This document shows positions 17,480 through 30,500 of a stretch of 64,000 bases of DNA, in pieces. Position 1 is the stretch's first letter. The number at the start of each line of letters is the position of its first letter. The notes beneath the pieces are model-generated. The model was not told the DNA's origin. It was given only the letters and a program-made list of their open reading frames with translations, and ran no database searches. The position numbers were made by a program, and so were the translations under genes. The DNA is from Macrostomum hystrix (lineage: Eukaryota; Platyhelminthes; Macrostomidae): positions 2,727,001-2,791,000 of the forward strand of contig CATNEN010000003.1 of NCBI GenBank assembly GCA_950097015.1, written 5' to 3'.

Positions 17480-18790
17480 TCCGAGCCACTCTCCCTCTCT
17501 CCCTTTCACCCTCTCTTCCTCTCTTCCTCTCTTCCTCTCACCCTCTCGCCATTCTCGCCCTCTCACCCTCTCTTCCTCTCTTCCTCTCACCCTCTCGCCA
17601 TTCTCGCCCTCTCACCCTCTCTTCCTCTCTTCCTCTCACCCTCTCTCCCTCTCACCCTCTCACCCTCTCTTCCTCTCTTCCTCTCACCCTCTCACCCTCT
17701 CTTCCTCTCTTCCTCTCACCCTCTCACCCTCTCACCCTCTCGCCATTCTCGCCCTCTCACCCTCTCTTCCTCTCTCCCTCTCACCCTCTCACCCTCTCTT
17801 CCTCTCTTCCTCTCACCCTCTCACCCTCTCTTCCTCTCTTCCTCTCACCCTCTCACCCTCTCACCCTCTCGCCATTCTCGCCCTCTCACCCTCTCTTCCT
17901 CTCTCCCTCTCACCCTCTCACCCTCTCTTCCTCTCTTCCTCTCACCCTCTCACCCTCTCTTCCTCTCTTCCTCTCACCCTCTCACCCTCTCACCCTCTCG
18001 CCATTCTCGCCCTCTCACCCTCTCTTCCTCTCACCCTCTCACCCTCTCACCCTCTCGCCATTCTCGCCCTCTCACCCTCTCTTCCTCTCTCCCTCTCACC
18101 CTCTCTTCTTCTCTTCCTCTCTTCCTCTCACCCTCTCACCCTCTCTTCCTCTCTTTACCTCTCCCTCTCTCCCTCTCACCCTCTCACCCTCTCACCCTCT
18201 CACCCTCTCACCCTCTCACCCTCTCTTCCTCTCTTTACCTCTCCCTCTCTCCCTCTCACCCTCTCACCCTCTCACCCTCTCACCCTCTCACCCTCTCTCC
18301 CTCTCTCCCTCTCACCCTCTCACCCTCTCTTCCTCTCTTCCTCTCACCCTCTCTTCCTCTCTTCCTCTCTTTACCTCTCCCTCTCTCCCTCTCACCCTCT
18401 CACCCTCTCACCCTCTCACCCTCTCTGCCTCTCTCCCTCTCACCCTCTCACCCTCTCTTCCTCTCTTCCTCTCACCCTCTCTTCCCCTCTTCCTCTCTTC
18501 CTCTCACCCTCTCACCCTCTCACCCTCTCACCCTCTCACCCTCTCTTCCTCTCTTTACCTCTCCCTCTCTCCCTCTCACCCTCTCACCCTCTCACCCTCT
18601 CACCCTCTCACCCTCTCACCCTCTCACCCTCTCACCCTCTCACCCTCTCTCCCTCTCTTTACCTCTCCCTCTCTCCCCCTCTCCCTCTGTCCCTCACACC
18701 TCTTTTTCTCACCCTCTCGCCTTCTCTCCCCCTCTTCCGCTCTCTCTCCATCTCTCCCTTCTCTCCCTCTCACTCTCACTCTCTCTCACT
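17480..18790. repeat. 8-bp polypyrimidine repeat with ~130-bp higher order
   Basis: Runs of CACCCTCT and TTCCTCTC octamers. GCCATTCTCGCCCTCTCACC recurs at about 128-132-bp intervals between 17550 and 18060, marking a higher-order unit. It is strongly asymmetric: almost pure pyrimidine on plus and purine on minus for 1.3 kb. The 466-codon frame across it is not a gene. Confidence 0.95.
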
Positions 18791-19425
18791 GTCACCCCTT
18801 ATTTCTCCTCTCCAGTATCTCCTCTATTTCTACTACTTTTCGGAGTCAATAAAGTACAACCCATCACGATTTCCTCTCTCTTCATTCGTACATTTACTCG
18901 TTTTTGTCAGCAATACCATTTGCCTATATTCAAACGCACAGTTAGTACCAAATCATTGTTCTGTTGCTTCAATTTAGGCCTACAATTTTCCTGCGCTTGT
19001 AAGTCGCTAGTTCAATAATTTATGAGCGTAAATATTTTTATTACAATTTAAAATACAAAAGGAACAATTTAATAAACCTTCGAGAAGCTTAAAATATGAA
19101 CAAGACCTGTTTTTGAAGCTCTGCAGAAAAAAACGTTTTGAAAAGTTCTCTCCGCGACAGGTGAAGAATTGGGCGTGATGAAGTTAAGAAATGTGGAAAA
19201 CACGATTGTACTCATTACTGAACTATACTGAGTTACAATGCCATTTTTTTCTGCCAGACATTGCTTACTATTGCAGTAAATAACATTTATGTGGAGTTTT
19301 TCATTGCCCTTTTTAACGGACTTTCAAGCTGAACTGAGGAATGCAAATTTACTGCCTGACTTACGAGATTTCTTCTAACTCCTTATTGTCCTCTGTTGTT
19401 CTCATGAGTGAGACTCAGGCCCTAG
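18791..19425. other. Unique AT-rich spacer
   Basis: No gene, RNA or transposon signature was seen. Confidence 0.4.
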
Positions 19426-19429
19426 CTTA

Positions 19430-19905
19430 CCCTCTCTCCCATCTCTTCTCTCTCCCCTCTCTTCTGTTTCCCCTCTCTTCTCTCTCCCATCTCTTCTCTC
19501 TCCCCTCTCTTCTCTCTCCCCTCTCCTCTCTCTCCCCTCTCTTCTCTCTCCCCTCTCCTCTCTCTCCCCTCTCCTCTCTCTCCCCTCTCCTCTCTCTCTC
19601 CCCTCTCCTCTCTCTCCCCTCTCTTCTCTCTCCCCTCTCTTCTCTCTTCCCTTTCTTCTCTCTTCCCTTTCTTCTCTCTTCCCTTTCTTCTCTCTTCCCT
19701 TTCTTCTCTCTTCCCTTTCTTCTCTCTTCCCTCTCTTCTGTTTCCCCTCTCTTCTCTCTTCCCTCTCTTCTCTCTTCCCTTTCTTCTCTCTTCCCTTTCT
19801 TCTCTCTTCCCTTTCTTCTCTCTTCCCTTTCTTCTCTCTTCCCTTTCTTCTCTCTTCCCTTTCTTCTGTTTCCCCTTTCTTCTCTCTTCCCTCTCTTTTG
19901 TCTCC
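19430..19905. repeat. 16-bp polypyrimidine repeat
   Basis: Copies of CTTCCCTTTCTTCTCT, and of the related CTCCCCTCTCTTCTCT in the left half. The left and right halves are homogenised to different variants. Confidence 0.95.
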
Positions 19906-20375
19906 CATTTCTTCTATTCTATTTATTCTGTTCTATAAATCATTAAAATAATAAATTCCTTTCATTGTGTGGAGTTAAAAACTATTTACAATTGCGATAA
20001 GCAGAGAAAGGCGTTCACGTACGCAAGTGTTGTACGTAACTATTTTTCTCGCCTTGCAACCCGTTTGCCTTGAATTATTTATTTCATCCGATAATGTCTG
20101 AACTGCGGATCGCTGTAGTGTTTGCGTGTTGCTATGCGAATCCAGTCTAGTCCAGTTAGTGCCCATTGGCTTGTTAAGCTTGAAGTCGGTTTTTTTAGAT
20201 TTACGGTTAAATCCAATTCTTACGGCCTTCACTGGTAGGAATCTTATTTTACTCAGCCTGCTAAGAAACTGCTCTTTAGGGGATTTTCAAATTGGGATTA
20301 AAAAAACGGATAGAATATCAAGATAATTGAGTTTTTTTAGGTTAGATAAGATAGGGTTTTAGGGGTGAGATAACC
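19906..20375. other. Unique spacer
   Basis: Short overlapping ORFs on both strands without recognisable motifs. Nothing else was seen. Confidence 0.35.
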
Positions 20376-21305
20376 TGGGCAAGAGCAGAGAGAGACTGAG
20401 ATAAGAACAGAGAGGGGTGAGATAAGAACAGAGAGCGGATGAGATAAGAACAGAGAGCGGATGAGATAAGAACAGAGAGGGGATGAGATAAGAACAGAGA
20501 GGGGGTGAGATAATGACAGAGAGGGGGTGAGATGAGAACTGAGAGGGGGTGAGATAAGAACAGAGAGGGGATGAGATAAGAACAGAGAGGGGTGAGATAA
20601 GAACAGAGAGGGGTGAGATAAGAACAGAGAGGGGGTGAGATAAGAACAGAGAGGGGTGAGATAAGAACAGAGAGGGGGTGAGATAAGAACAGAGAGCGGA
20701 TGAGATAAGAACAGAGAGGGGATGAGATAAGAACAGAGAGGGGGTGAGATGAGAACTGAGAGGGGGTGAGATGAGAACTGAGAGGGGGTGAGAAGAGAAC
20801 TGAGAGGGGGTGAGATGAGAACTGTGAGGGGGTGAGAAGAGAACTGAGAGGGGGTGAGATAAGAACAGAGAGGGGGTGAGATAATGACAGAGAGGGGGGT
20901 GAGATGAGAACTGAGAGGGGGTGAGATGAGAACAGAGAGGGGGTGAGATAAGAACAGAGAGGGTGAAATGAGAACTGAGAGGGGGTGAGATAAGAACAGA
21001 GAGGGTGAGATGAGAACTGAGAGGGGGTGAGATAAGAACAGAGAGGGTAAGATGAGCACTGAGAGGGGGTGAGACAAGAACTGAGAGGGGGTGAGATGAG
21101 AACTGAGAGGGGTGAGACAAGAACTGAGAGGGGGTGAGATGAGAACAGAGAGGGGGTGAGATGAGAACAGAGAGGGGGTGAGATGAGAACAGTTGGGTGA
21201 AGATGAGAACAGTTGGGTGAAGATGAGAACAGTTGGGTGAAGATGAGAACAGTTGGGTGAAGATGAGAACAGAGAGAAGGTGAGATGAGAACTGATAGGG
21301 TGTAG
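20376..21305. repeat. 22-bp minisatellite
   Basis: About 42 copies of a unit containing GAGGGGGTGAGATAAGAACA. Variants include GATGAGAACTGA, GAGCGGATGAG and, at the right edge, CAGTTGGGTGAAGATGAGAA. The GGTGAGAT core is shared with unrelated arrays elsewhere in the window. Confidence 0.97.
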
Positions 21306-21780
21306 ATAAAAGCTAAAAGAAGACTTAAACGCAATAATTGTTGCTACCAGAATGACGGACCGTTAGTTTCGTAGTCTGTCGGGCATCTGGTTAAAAAGTC
21401 AAAATTGCCACTAACAATTTGAAAGCACTGAGCGGAAATGGTTTTGGCTAAAGCTGGAACACAGAAGACAGGACTCAGACAGGAATTCGCAGAGCCTTCC
21501 ATTGTTCAAACAAATGCCCATTGTTATTTTTCTGTTGTTTGTTTTCCACGGATTGTCTATTGGACAGGGTGATTTGAATTCTTTTTTTTCTTACTCTGTT
21601 GTGAGTCGAGTGTCATAAGTACATTGCTACCGTAAATTTCACTCTCACTGACTGCTTCTGTGAGTGGTAAAATCTAGATTCAAAAACCTTTTTAGTTCTA
21701 AAAATACAGTTCAATGGAAAAAAATGAATTCGCTTTACGAAAGCAAAATAGATGAGATTGGTGATAAAAAACTGATGAAA
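21306..21780. other. Unique AT-rich spacer
   Basis: No gene or element was recognised. Confidence 0.4.
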
Positions 21781-21781
21781 T

Positions 21782-23128
21782 TAGATTGATGAGAATAGAT
21801 TGATGAGAATAGATTGATGAGAATAGATTGATGAGAATAGATTGATGAAAATAGATTGATGAGAATAGATTGATGAGAATATATTGATGAGAATAGATTG
21901 ATGAAAATAGATTGATGAGAATAGATTGATGAGAATAGATTGATGAGAATAGATTGATAAGAACAGATTAGTGAGAATAGATTGATGAGAATAGATTGGT
22001 GAGAATATATTGGTGAGAATAGATTGATAAGAATAGATTGATGAGAATAGATTGGTGAGAATAGATTGATCAGAATAGATTGATGAGAATAGATTGATGA
22101 GAATAGATTGGTGAGAATATATTGGTGAGAATAGATTGATGAAAATAGATTGATGAGAATAGATTGATGAGAATAGATTGGTGAGAATAGATTGATGAGA
22201 ATAGATTGATGAGAATAGATTGATGAGAATAGATTGATGAGAATAGATTGATGAGAATAGATTGGTGAGAATAGATTGGTGAGAATAGATTGATGAGAAT
22301 AGATTGGTGAGAATAGATTGGTGAGAATATATTTGTGAGAATAGATTGATAAAAATAGATTGATGAGAATAGATTGATGAGAATAGATTGATCAGAATAG
22401 ATTGATGAGAATAGATTGATGAGAATAGATTGATGAGAATAGATTGATGAGAATAGATTGGTGAGAATAGATTGGTGAGAATAGATTGATGAGAATAGAT
22501 TGGTGAGAATAGATTGGTGAGAATATATTGGTGAGAATAGATTGATAAAAATAGATTGATGAGAATAGATTGATGAGAATAGATTGATGAGAATAGATTG
22601 ATGAGAATAGATTGGTGAGAATATATTGGTGAGAATAGATTGATGAAAATAGATTGATGAGAATAGATTGATGAGAATAGATTGATGAGAATAGATTGAT
22701 GAGAATAGATTGATGAGAATAGATTGGTGAGAATAGATTGGTGAGAATAGATTGATGAGAATAGATTGGTGAGAATAGATTGGTGAGAATATATTGGTGA
22801 GAATAGATTGATAAAAATAGATTGATGAGAATAGATTGATGAGAATAGATTGGTGAGAATAGATTGATAAGAATAGATTGATGAGAATAGATTGATGAGA
22901 ATAGATTGATGAGAATAGATTGGTGAGAATAGATTGATGAGAATAGATTGATGAGAATAGATTGATGAGAATAGATTGATGAGAATAGATTGGTGAGAAT
23001 AGATTGATAAGAATGGACTGATGAAAATAGATTGATGAGAATAGATTGATGAGAATAGATTGGTGAGAATATATTGATGAGAATAGATTGATGAGAATAG
23101 ATTGGTGAGAATAGATTGACGAGAATAT
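21782..23128. repeat. 14-bp minisatellite
   Basis: About 96 copies of TAGATTGATGAGAA, with TTGGTGAGAA as the main variant. Blocks of variants recur in the same order (for example ATATTGGTGAGAATAGATTG at 22007, 22118, 22524, 22622 and 22790), showing internal block duplication. Frames are open on the minus strand because the unit has no stop there. Confidence 0.97.
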
Positions 23129-23336
23129 ACCAATAATAGACAGCCAAATGGATGTGATAGAAAAACTGTCGAAACTATTTTTGTAAATTTTCTTTGCAAG
23201 CAAAAAAAGAAACAAAAAACCGAAGTGCCAAGCAGCAATTAAATGGATTTTAAATTACCTCGCAATCAATAGATGGACAATGGATTAATTGTCTCGAATT
23301 TATGAAAAATTATCGGAGATGTATAATGTTTTATGT
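23129..23336. other. Unique spacer
   Basis: No gene was seen. The region leads into a trinucleotide tract. Confidence 0.35.

Positions 23337-23383
<47 letters not shown>
23337..23383. repeat. CAG trinucleotide tract
   Basis: Uninterrupted CAG/CTG repeat of about 15 units in non-coding DNA. A CTG tract in the opposite orientation lies at 23813-23839. Confidence 0.97.
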
Positions 23384-23384
<1 letters not shown>

Positions 23385-23934
23385 AGATTTCCAACCCTTA
23401 TGGCAGGAGCGGTGAATTTAGTGATGAAAACGCCAGGTATCTAGGAGGGGTTGGTTGAGACGGCTGTGTGAGAAGATCTGGATTAAAATAGACACAAAAC
23501 CGTAGAGCATCTAGCCAATGAGAATCTATAGCCATTGTGACAGGACCGTCAGTCTGTAGTGTATTGTAGAGCTTTAAAGAAACATTATCCTGTTAGTAAC
23601 CCAACTGTCCACAAGCCTATAGTAGAGGTGCAATTGTTAGCATGGAAACTGTCTTCACAAAACTGCATGGACTGCTTATGCATTATTTATTTCAAATGGC
23701 GTGTGGGAATACTCAAATTAGGATCATTTTTATCGTTTCATATTTTTTCATCATTGTTGCTCTGATATAAACTTCTGCTCAGAAATGCCTGACACTGCAA
23801 TTGCCTCAGTAACTGCTGCTGCTGCTGCTGCTGCTGCTGTCGCCATCACAACAAATGTTCACCTGAGATTACCTATGAGCATCAAAGAATTTATTTAACT
23901 CTTTTTTCATGATATTTTACCTGTCGTCTCTCCT
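23384..23934. other. Unique spacer with a GCT tract
   Basis: Contains (GCT)n at 23813-23839, about 9 units. The short plus-strand ORF at 23559-23765 has no recognisable motif. Confidence 0.4.
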
Positions 23935-24465
23935 TCTCTCTGTCTGTCTGTTCTACTGTCTCTGTCTGTTCTACTGTCTGTGTCTGTCCTACTGTCTGTG
24001 TCTGTCTGTTCTACTGTCTGTGTCTGTCTGTTCCACTGTCTGTGTCTGTCTTTTCTACTGTCTGTGTCTGTCTGTTCTACTGTTTGTGTCTGTCTGTTCT
24101 ACTGTCTGTGTCTGTCTGTTCTACTGTTTGTGTCTGTCTGTTCTACTGTCTGTGTCTGTCTGTTCTACTGTTTGTGTCTGTCTGTTCTACTGTCTGTGTC
24201 TGTCTGTTCTACTGTCTGTGTCTGTCTGTTCTACTGTCTGTGTCTGTCTGTTCTACTGTTTGTGTCTGTCTGTTCTACTGTCTGTGTCTGTCTGTTCTAC
24301 TGTCTGTGTCTGTCTGTTCTACTGTTTGTGTCTGTCTGTTCTACTGTCTGTGTCTGTCTGTTCTACTGTCTGTGTCTGTCTGTTCTACTGTCTGTGTCTG
24401 TCTGTCCTACTGTCTGTGTCTGTCTGTTCTACTGTCTGTGTCTGTCTGTTCTACTTTCTCTGTCG
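23935..24465. repeat. 22-bp pyrimidine-rich minisatellite
   Basis: About 24 copies of a unit containing CTGTCTGTTCTACTGTCTGT, with TTTGTGT variants at semi-regular positions. All three plus frames are open because 22 is not a multiple of 3 and the unit lacks stops, so the Cys/Leu/Val ORFs are artefacts. Confidence 0.97.
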
Positions 24466-26100
24466 TTTCTCTTGTCAAGGAAGCAAGCTAATATATAAAC
24501 CTGTGGGTGTGTCCAGCGTCAAGCAAGTATTTGACATCAACAGAAAATGCCAAGAGCACGCTAAACACCAGCTGCTAAGGCCCCAGCAAAAAAGGGAGTC
24601 ACAGCTGACAAACAAGCATCTGAAAGATGACTGAGCACATGCAGTCCAATGATTTTATTTCACAAAAAGCTTTCATATTTTTCTGATTCTCTACTACTGT
24701 CAGAAATGTTCACAATGACAGGAAAAAATAACGACGAAAACGAATTCTTTTAGAATTTGTGCTAATTTATGAAAGAGGAAAAAGCGAACTAAATGTTCAG
24801 CTAAATAGACAGGTGAGTGACAGGTAATCAAGCATCAATTCTACCACAATTGTCAGTGCCTCAAAGCCAAATAAAAATAACACTAGTTCACAAATAACAG
24901 TCAGTTTTAAGTGACAACACAAAATTTGTTTATAAGAAATGGTTTCTGTACAACTGTGTACCAACGTCGCCTCACATGGATTCTTGCTCATTGTCTGGCA
25001 GAGGGACCAGGTGAGTCCACTCCACACAAACAGGAGCTAGAAAACTAATTTAAACAGACAAAAAAACAAAAAATATGCAAATTTTTGCTATGAACGAGTA
25101 AAATTCAATTCCTAAAGCAAAATGCGCTTCTCGCTACTAACCAACGGTTCATCAGTAGAGAGGTGCGCCTATGTGTGCATAATTTTACAAGAAAACTATA
25201 ACAGGCAAGTGCTAAGAGAAATGAATTTCGTCACAAAAAGATAAGATGTACTTTTAAGAATAATTTGTTTATACCAATTGATTTCTAGGAAAGCCAACGC
25301 AAAGTACATGAAAGTGTTCAGCATGAATAGACAAAATAAAATGAATTTTCAATCACGTGTTATCTTGACAATTAGTCCACATAAATTAATTCAAATTTAT
25401 CCCAGATTTTAAATAAAAAATGTCACCCAACCAGTTTTGAAACAAATAATAAAAATACCAAAACCAAACGAACACTAAAATGAGAATGATTTCTTGATGC
25501 AAGCCTAAAAGATTGAGATGGCAGGGTCCTATTTACAAATTCAAATTGGCGCCATCCAGTCCACAAGTGTTTGCCTGGGCAGACATTTTGGTTTCAGCTT
25601 AAATCGTAAGAAATCGTAAGAAAAAGCTTGATTTTGAACTCGGAAATGTTAAGAAAGTGTTACACAATGCTACAGAATAACAATTGACCAATGTGAATAA
25701 TAAGTATTAAATATCGCATTTTATGCTGTATTTTTTTTAATATTATGAACTGATGACGCAATTTAACCAATAATGTTGAAACTCGATCGGATGAAGCCTT
25801 TTTTTACACATGCGCTCAAACTTGTCTCAGCTTTACCGAGGGGGGACAAAATTTGAGGCGAAAAATTGAGGTAGACAGCTTGTTGCCAACTGCTGCATGT
25901 AACAGTGTTTCATTGTTGCTGCTGTAGTTCGATTAATAAAACTAATAATAACTAGTAAAAAAAGTATAAGCGCAACTTGTGTGACAACAATTTTAATTTT
26001 GATGCGAAATATTATGTAGCCATGTGGATGAATTTAAAGATGTCAATAAAGAGGTTAATATTTTACTTACTTTGCAATCTTCTCTTAATAAACTTATCAA
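24466..26100. other. Unique spacer, 1.6 kb
   Basis: AT-rich. The plus-strand ORF tail at 24480-24634 and the minus-strand ORF at 24797-25027 resemble nothing known to me. No splice-framed exon, RNA gene or transposon was found. Confidence 0.4.
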
Positions 26101-26104
26101 AATC

Positions 26105-26605
26105 TCAATCTACATCTCACCCTCCAAATCTACTTCTCACCCTCCCAATCTACTTCTCACCCTCCCAGTCTACTTCTCACCCTTCCAATCTACTTCTCAC
26201 CCTTCCAATCCACTTCTCACCCTCCCCATCTACTTCTCACCCTCCCAATCCACTTCTCACCCTTCCAATCCACTTCTCACCCTCCCCATCTACTTCTCAC
26301 CCTCCCAATCTACTTCTCACCCTCCTAATCTACTTCTCACCCTCCCAATCTACTTCTCACCCTCCCAATCTACTTCTCACCCTCCCAATCTACTTCTCAC
26401 CCTTCCAATCTACTTCTCACCCTCCTAATCTACTTTTCATCTTTCCAATCCACTTCTCACCCTCCCAATCTACTTCTCACCCTCCCAATCTACTTCTCAC
26501 CCTCCCAATCTACTTCTCACCCTCCCAATCTACTTCTGACCCTCCCAATACACTTCTCACCCTCCCAATCTACTTCTAACCCTCCCAATCTACTTCTAAA
26601 CTACC
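26105..26605. repeat. 20-bp minisatellite
   Basis: About 25 copies of CTACTTCTCACCCTCCCAAT, with point variants at the CC/TT positions. On the minus strand each unit contains GGGTGAGAAG. Confidence 0.97.
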
Positions 26606-26992
26606 AAATTTTCATTCGCTCTCCCAATTTCCATTTAAGATGCATGTCGAAAACTAACTACAAATTGTTTTACAAACAAGCAGATACTTAAACAAAAAGT
26701 ATTTCTAGAAAAATCGTTGAAAAACAAATGAAATTAAGTATTTGTAAGATAATGGACAATCTACGCTCCAATAAAGCAAAATTAAATAGCTAACTTAATC
26801 CCAGATTAAATGTGATGCCAATAAACAAACAAGGTCATTAGCAAATGCAGAATGAGAAAGAAAGCTAAAAGAAATATGTTTGAATGCGGATGAGCTAGCA
26901 AATATCATAGCGAAGCATTTCGATTGACAAAGATTCTGAGGATTTACTCAATTTAATGAGTGTTCCTAAGCTTTTTAATAGATTTTTGTCGT
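26606..26992. other. Unique spacer 3' of the KCTD gene
   Basis: AT-rich, nothing recognised. Confidence 0.4.
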
Positions 26993-27418
26993 AGGGGAAA
27001 GAGGAAGGGTAGAGAGGGGAGAGAGGGTGGGTAGAGAGGGGAAAGAGGATGAGTAGAGAGGGGAGACAGTACGGGTAGAGAGGGGAGACAGGACGGGTAG
27101 AGAGGGGAAAGAGGAAGGGTAGAGAGGGGAGAGAGGAAGGGTAGAGAGGGGAGAGAGGATGGGTAGAGAGAGTAGACAGGAAGGGTAGAGAGGGGAGACA
27201 GGAAGGGTAGAGAGGGGAGACAGGAAGGGTAGAGAGGGGAGACAGGAAGGGTAGAGAGGGCAGACAGGAAGGGTAGAGAGGGGAGACAGGAAGGGTAGAG
27301 AGGGGAGACAGGAAGGGTAGAGAGGGGAGACAGGAAGGTAGAGAGGGGGGACAGGAAGGGTAGAGAGGGGGGACAGGAAGGGTAGAGAGGGGAGACAGGA
27401 AGGGTAGAGAGGGAGACA
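26993..27418. repeat. 22-bp purine-rich minisatellite
   Basis: About 19 copies of a unit containing GGGTAGAGAGGGGAGACAGG. It begins about 100 nt downstream of the KCTD stop codon and is probably in or just past its 3' untranslated region. Confidence 0.97.
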
Positions 27419-27516
27419 ACAGAAAGCCTAAAAATTGACCTATTTAGATTGTCCCCCGTCTGTGAACTTGAGTAGTCCTTGAGAACAGGACACATAAGCC
27501 CCAGCTACAAAGGGCC

Positions 27517-30500
27517 CTAATCGATAATGATGGGCACAGTCTTCTCAGTGACCACAGTCCTTAGAGGCAGTCTCTCACTCAGGCACTCACAGACGGCAGG
27601 CCTTGACCCTAGACAGTTCTCCTTCAACTGCTCGCCGGTGTCTACAAAGCTGAACTCAATGAGGTATCTTTCAAAGCTGCGATGACCGCCAGTTGGACAA
27701 TTCAGCATGCTGGAACTGTGGCTGACAATTTGTCCACCGATTCGTGTCATCTCGGCCAGGTAGTTCAGCTTGTCGTGACTGTCGGCTAGTTCCAGGCGCA
27801 TAACCCGGCACCTGTCCATCAGGGCGCGCTCCGTGGTAGTCAATGATTGGTCGCCGCAGATGCAGTCGAGTTCTAGGCGCCGAATGACGGCCTCCGGGCC
27901 GCTGATTCTAGCCACAGTCTTGGTCTTGGCGTAGTGAGGATGATAGAACTGTTCAATGCCACTGGAAGCGGATTCCATCAGCCACAGCTCCGCGAAGCGC
28001 TTGACGATGCTGGCCGACTGTGGCTGACTGCAGCGGTGACCCGTCAGCAGTTCCTGCGAGATGACAGGCGACAGAATTCACACTTTATCTAGCGTTTAGA
28101 AGTGCGTTTATCTGAGGGTTAGAAGTGTGTTTATCTTAGGGTTAGAAGTGTGTTTATCTGAGGGTTAGAAGTGTGTTTATCTGAGGGTTAGAAGTGTGTT
28201 TATCTGAGGGTTAGAAGTGTGTTTATCTGAGGGTTAGAAGTGTGTTTATCTGAGGGTTAGAAGTGTGTTTATCTGAGGGTTAGAAGTGTGTTTATCTGAG
28301 AGTTAGAAGTGTGTTTATCTGAGAGTTAGAAGTGTGTTTATCTGAAGGTTTGAAGTGTGTTTATCTGAGGGTAAGAAGTGTATTTATCTGAGGGCTAGAA
28401 GTGTGTTTATCTGAGGGTAAGAAGTGTATTTATCTGAGGGTTAGAAGTGTGTTTATCTGAGGGTTAGAAGTGTGTTTATCTGAGGGTTAGAAGTGTGTTT
28501 ATCTGAGGGTTAGAAGTGTGTTTATCTGAGGGTTAGAAGTGTGTTTATCTGAGGGTTAGAAGTGTGTTTATCTGAGGGTTAGAAGTGTGTTTATCTGAGG
28601 GTTAGAAGTGTGTTTATCTGAGAGTTAGAAGTGTGTTTATCTGAGAGTTAGAAGTGTGTTTATCTGAAGGTTTGAAGTGTGTTTATCTGAGGGTAAGAAG
28701 TGTATTTATCTGAGGGCTAGAAGTGTGTTTATCTGAGGGTAAGAAGTGTATTTATCTGAAGGTTAGAAGTGTGTTTATCTGAGAGTTAGAAGTGTGTTTA
28801 TCTTAGCAAAAAAGTGTAATAACTTTCTGTAAGTGTAATAAATTCCAAGAAGTGAATTCATAGTGAATGATGAGAATCTGATGCAGTGTGAGTGAGAGTG
28901 AATTCACAGTGAATGATGAGAATCTGATGCAGTGTGAGTGAGAGTGAATTCACAGTGAATGATGAGAATCTGATGCAGTGTGAGTGAGAGTGAATTCACA
29001 GTGAATGATGAGAATCTGATGCAGTGTGGGCCAGAGTGAATTCACAGTGAATGATGAGAATCTGATGCAGTGTGAGTGAGAGTGAATTCACAGTGAATGA
29101 TGAGAATCTGATGCAGTGTGGGCCAGAGTGAATTCACAGTGAATGATGAGAATCTGATGCAGTGTGGGCCAGAGTGAATTCACAGTGAATGATGAGAATC
29201 TGATGCAGTGTGAGTGAGAGTGAATTCACAGTGAATGATGAGAATCTGATGCAGTGTGAGTGAGAGTGAATTCACAGTGAATGATGAGAATCTGATGCAG
29301 TGTGAGTGAGAGTGAATTCACAGTGAATGATGAGAATCTGATGCAGTGTGGGTGAGAGTGAATTCACAGTGAATGATGAGAATCTGATGCAGTGTGGGTG
29401 AGAGTGAATTCACAGTGAATGATGAGAATCTGATGCAGTGTGAGTGAGAGTGAATTCACAGTGAATGATGAGAATCTGATGCAGTGTGAGTGAGAGTGAA
29501 TTCACAGTGAATGATGAGAATCTGATGCAGTGTGGGTGAGAGTGAATTCACAGTGAATGATGAGAATCTGATGCAGTGTGAGTGAGAGTGAATTCACAGT
29601 GAATGATGAGAATCTGATGCAGTGTGGGTGAGAGTGAATTCACAGTGAATGATGAGAATCTGATGCAGTGTGGGTGAGAGTGAATTCACAGTGAATGGTG
29701 AGAATCTGATGCAGTGTGAGTGAGAGTGAATTCACAGTGAATGATGAGAATCTGATGCAGTGTGAGTGAGAGTGAATTCACAGTGAATGATGAGAATCTG
29801 ATGCAGTGTGAGTGAGAGTGAATTCACAGTGAATGATGAGAATCTGATGCAGTGTGAGTGAGAGTGAATTCACAGTGAATGATGAGAATCTGATGCAGTG
29901 TGGGTGAGAGTGAATTCACAGTGAATGATGAGAATCTGATGCAGTGTGAGTGAGAGTGAATTCACAGTGAATGATGAGAATCTGATGCAGTGTGAGTGAG
30001 AGTGAATTCACAGTGAATGATGAGAATCTGATGCAGTGTGAGTGAGAGTGAATTCACAGTGAATGATGAGAATCTGATGCAGTGTGAGTGAGAGTGAATT
30101 CACAGTGAATGATGAGAATCTGATGCAGTGTGGGTGAGAGTGAATTCACAGTGAATGGTGAGAATTTGATGCAGTGTGAGTGAGAGTGAATTCACAGTGA
30201 ATGATGAGAATCTGATGCAGTGTGAGTGAGAGTGAATTCACAGTGAATGGTGAGAATCTGATGCAGTGTGAGTGAGAGTGAATTCACAGTGAATGATGAG
30301 AATCTGATGCAGTGTGAGTGAGAGTGAATTCACAGTGAATGATGAGAATCTGATGCAGTGTGAGTGAGAGTGAATTCACAGTGAATGATGAGAATCTGAT
30401 GCAGTGTGGGTGAGAGTGAATTCACAGTGAATGATGAGAATCTGATGCAGTGTGGGCCAGAGTGAATTCACAGTGAATGATGAGAATCTGATGCAGTGTG

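Noticed and set aside
24480-24634. Plus-strand ORF tail after the 22-bp array
   Set aside because: Its reading frame is an extension of the array frame; no start, acceptor-supported phase or motif.
28085-28805. Telomere-like repeat because of GGGTTAG
   Set aside because: The unit is 23 bp with GGGTTAGAAGTGTG; there is no run of TTAGGG, and it is inside an intron.
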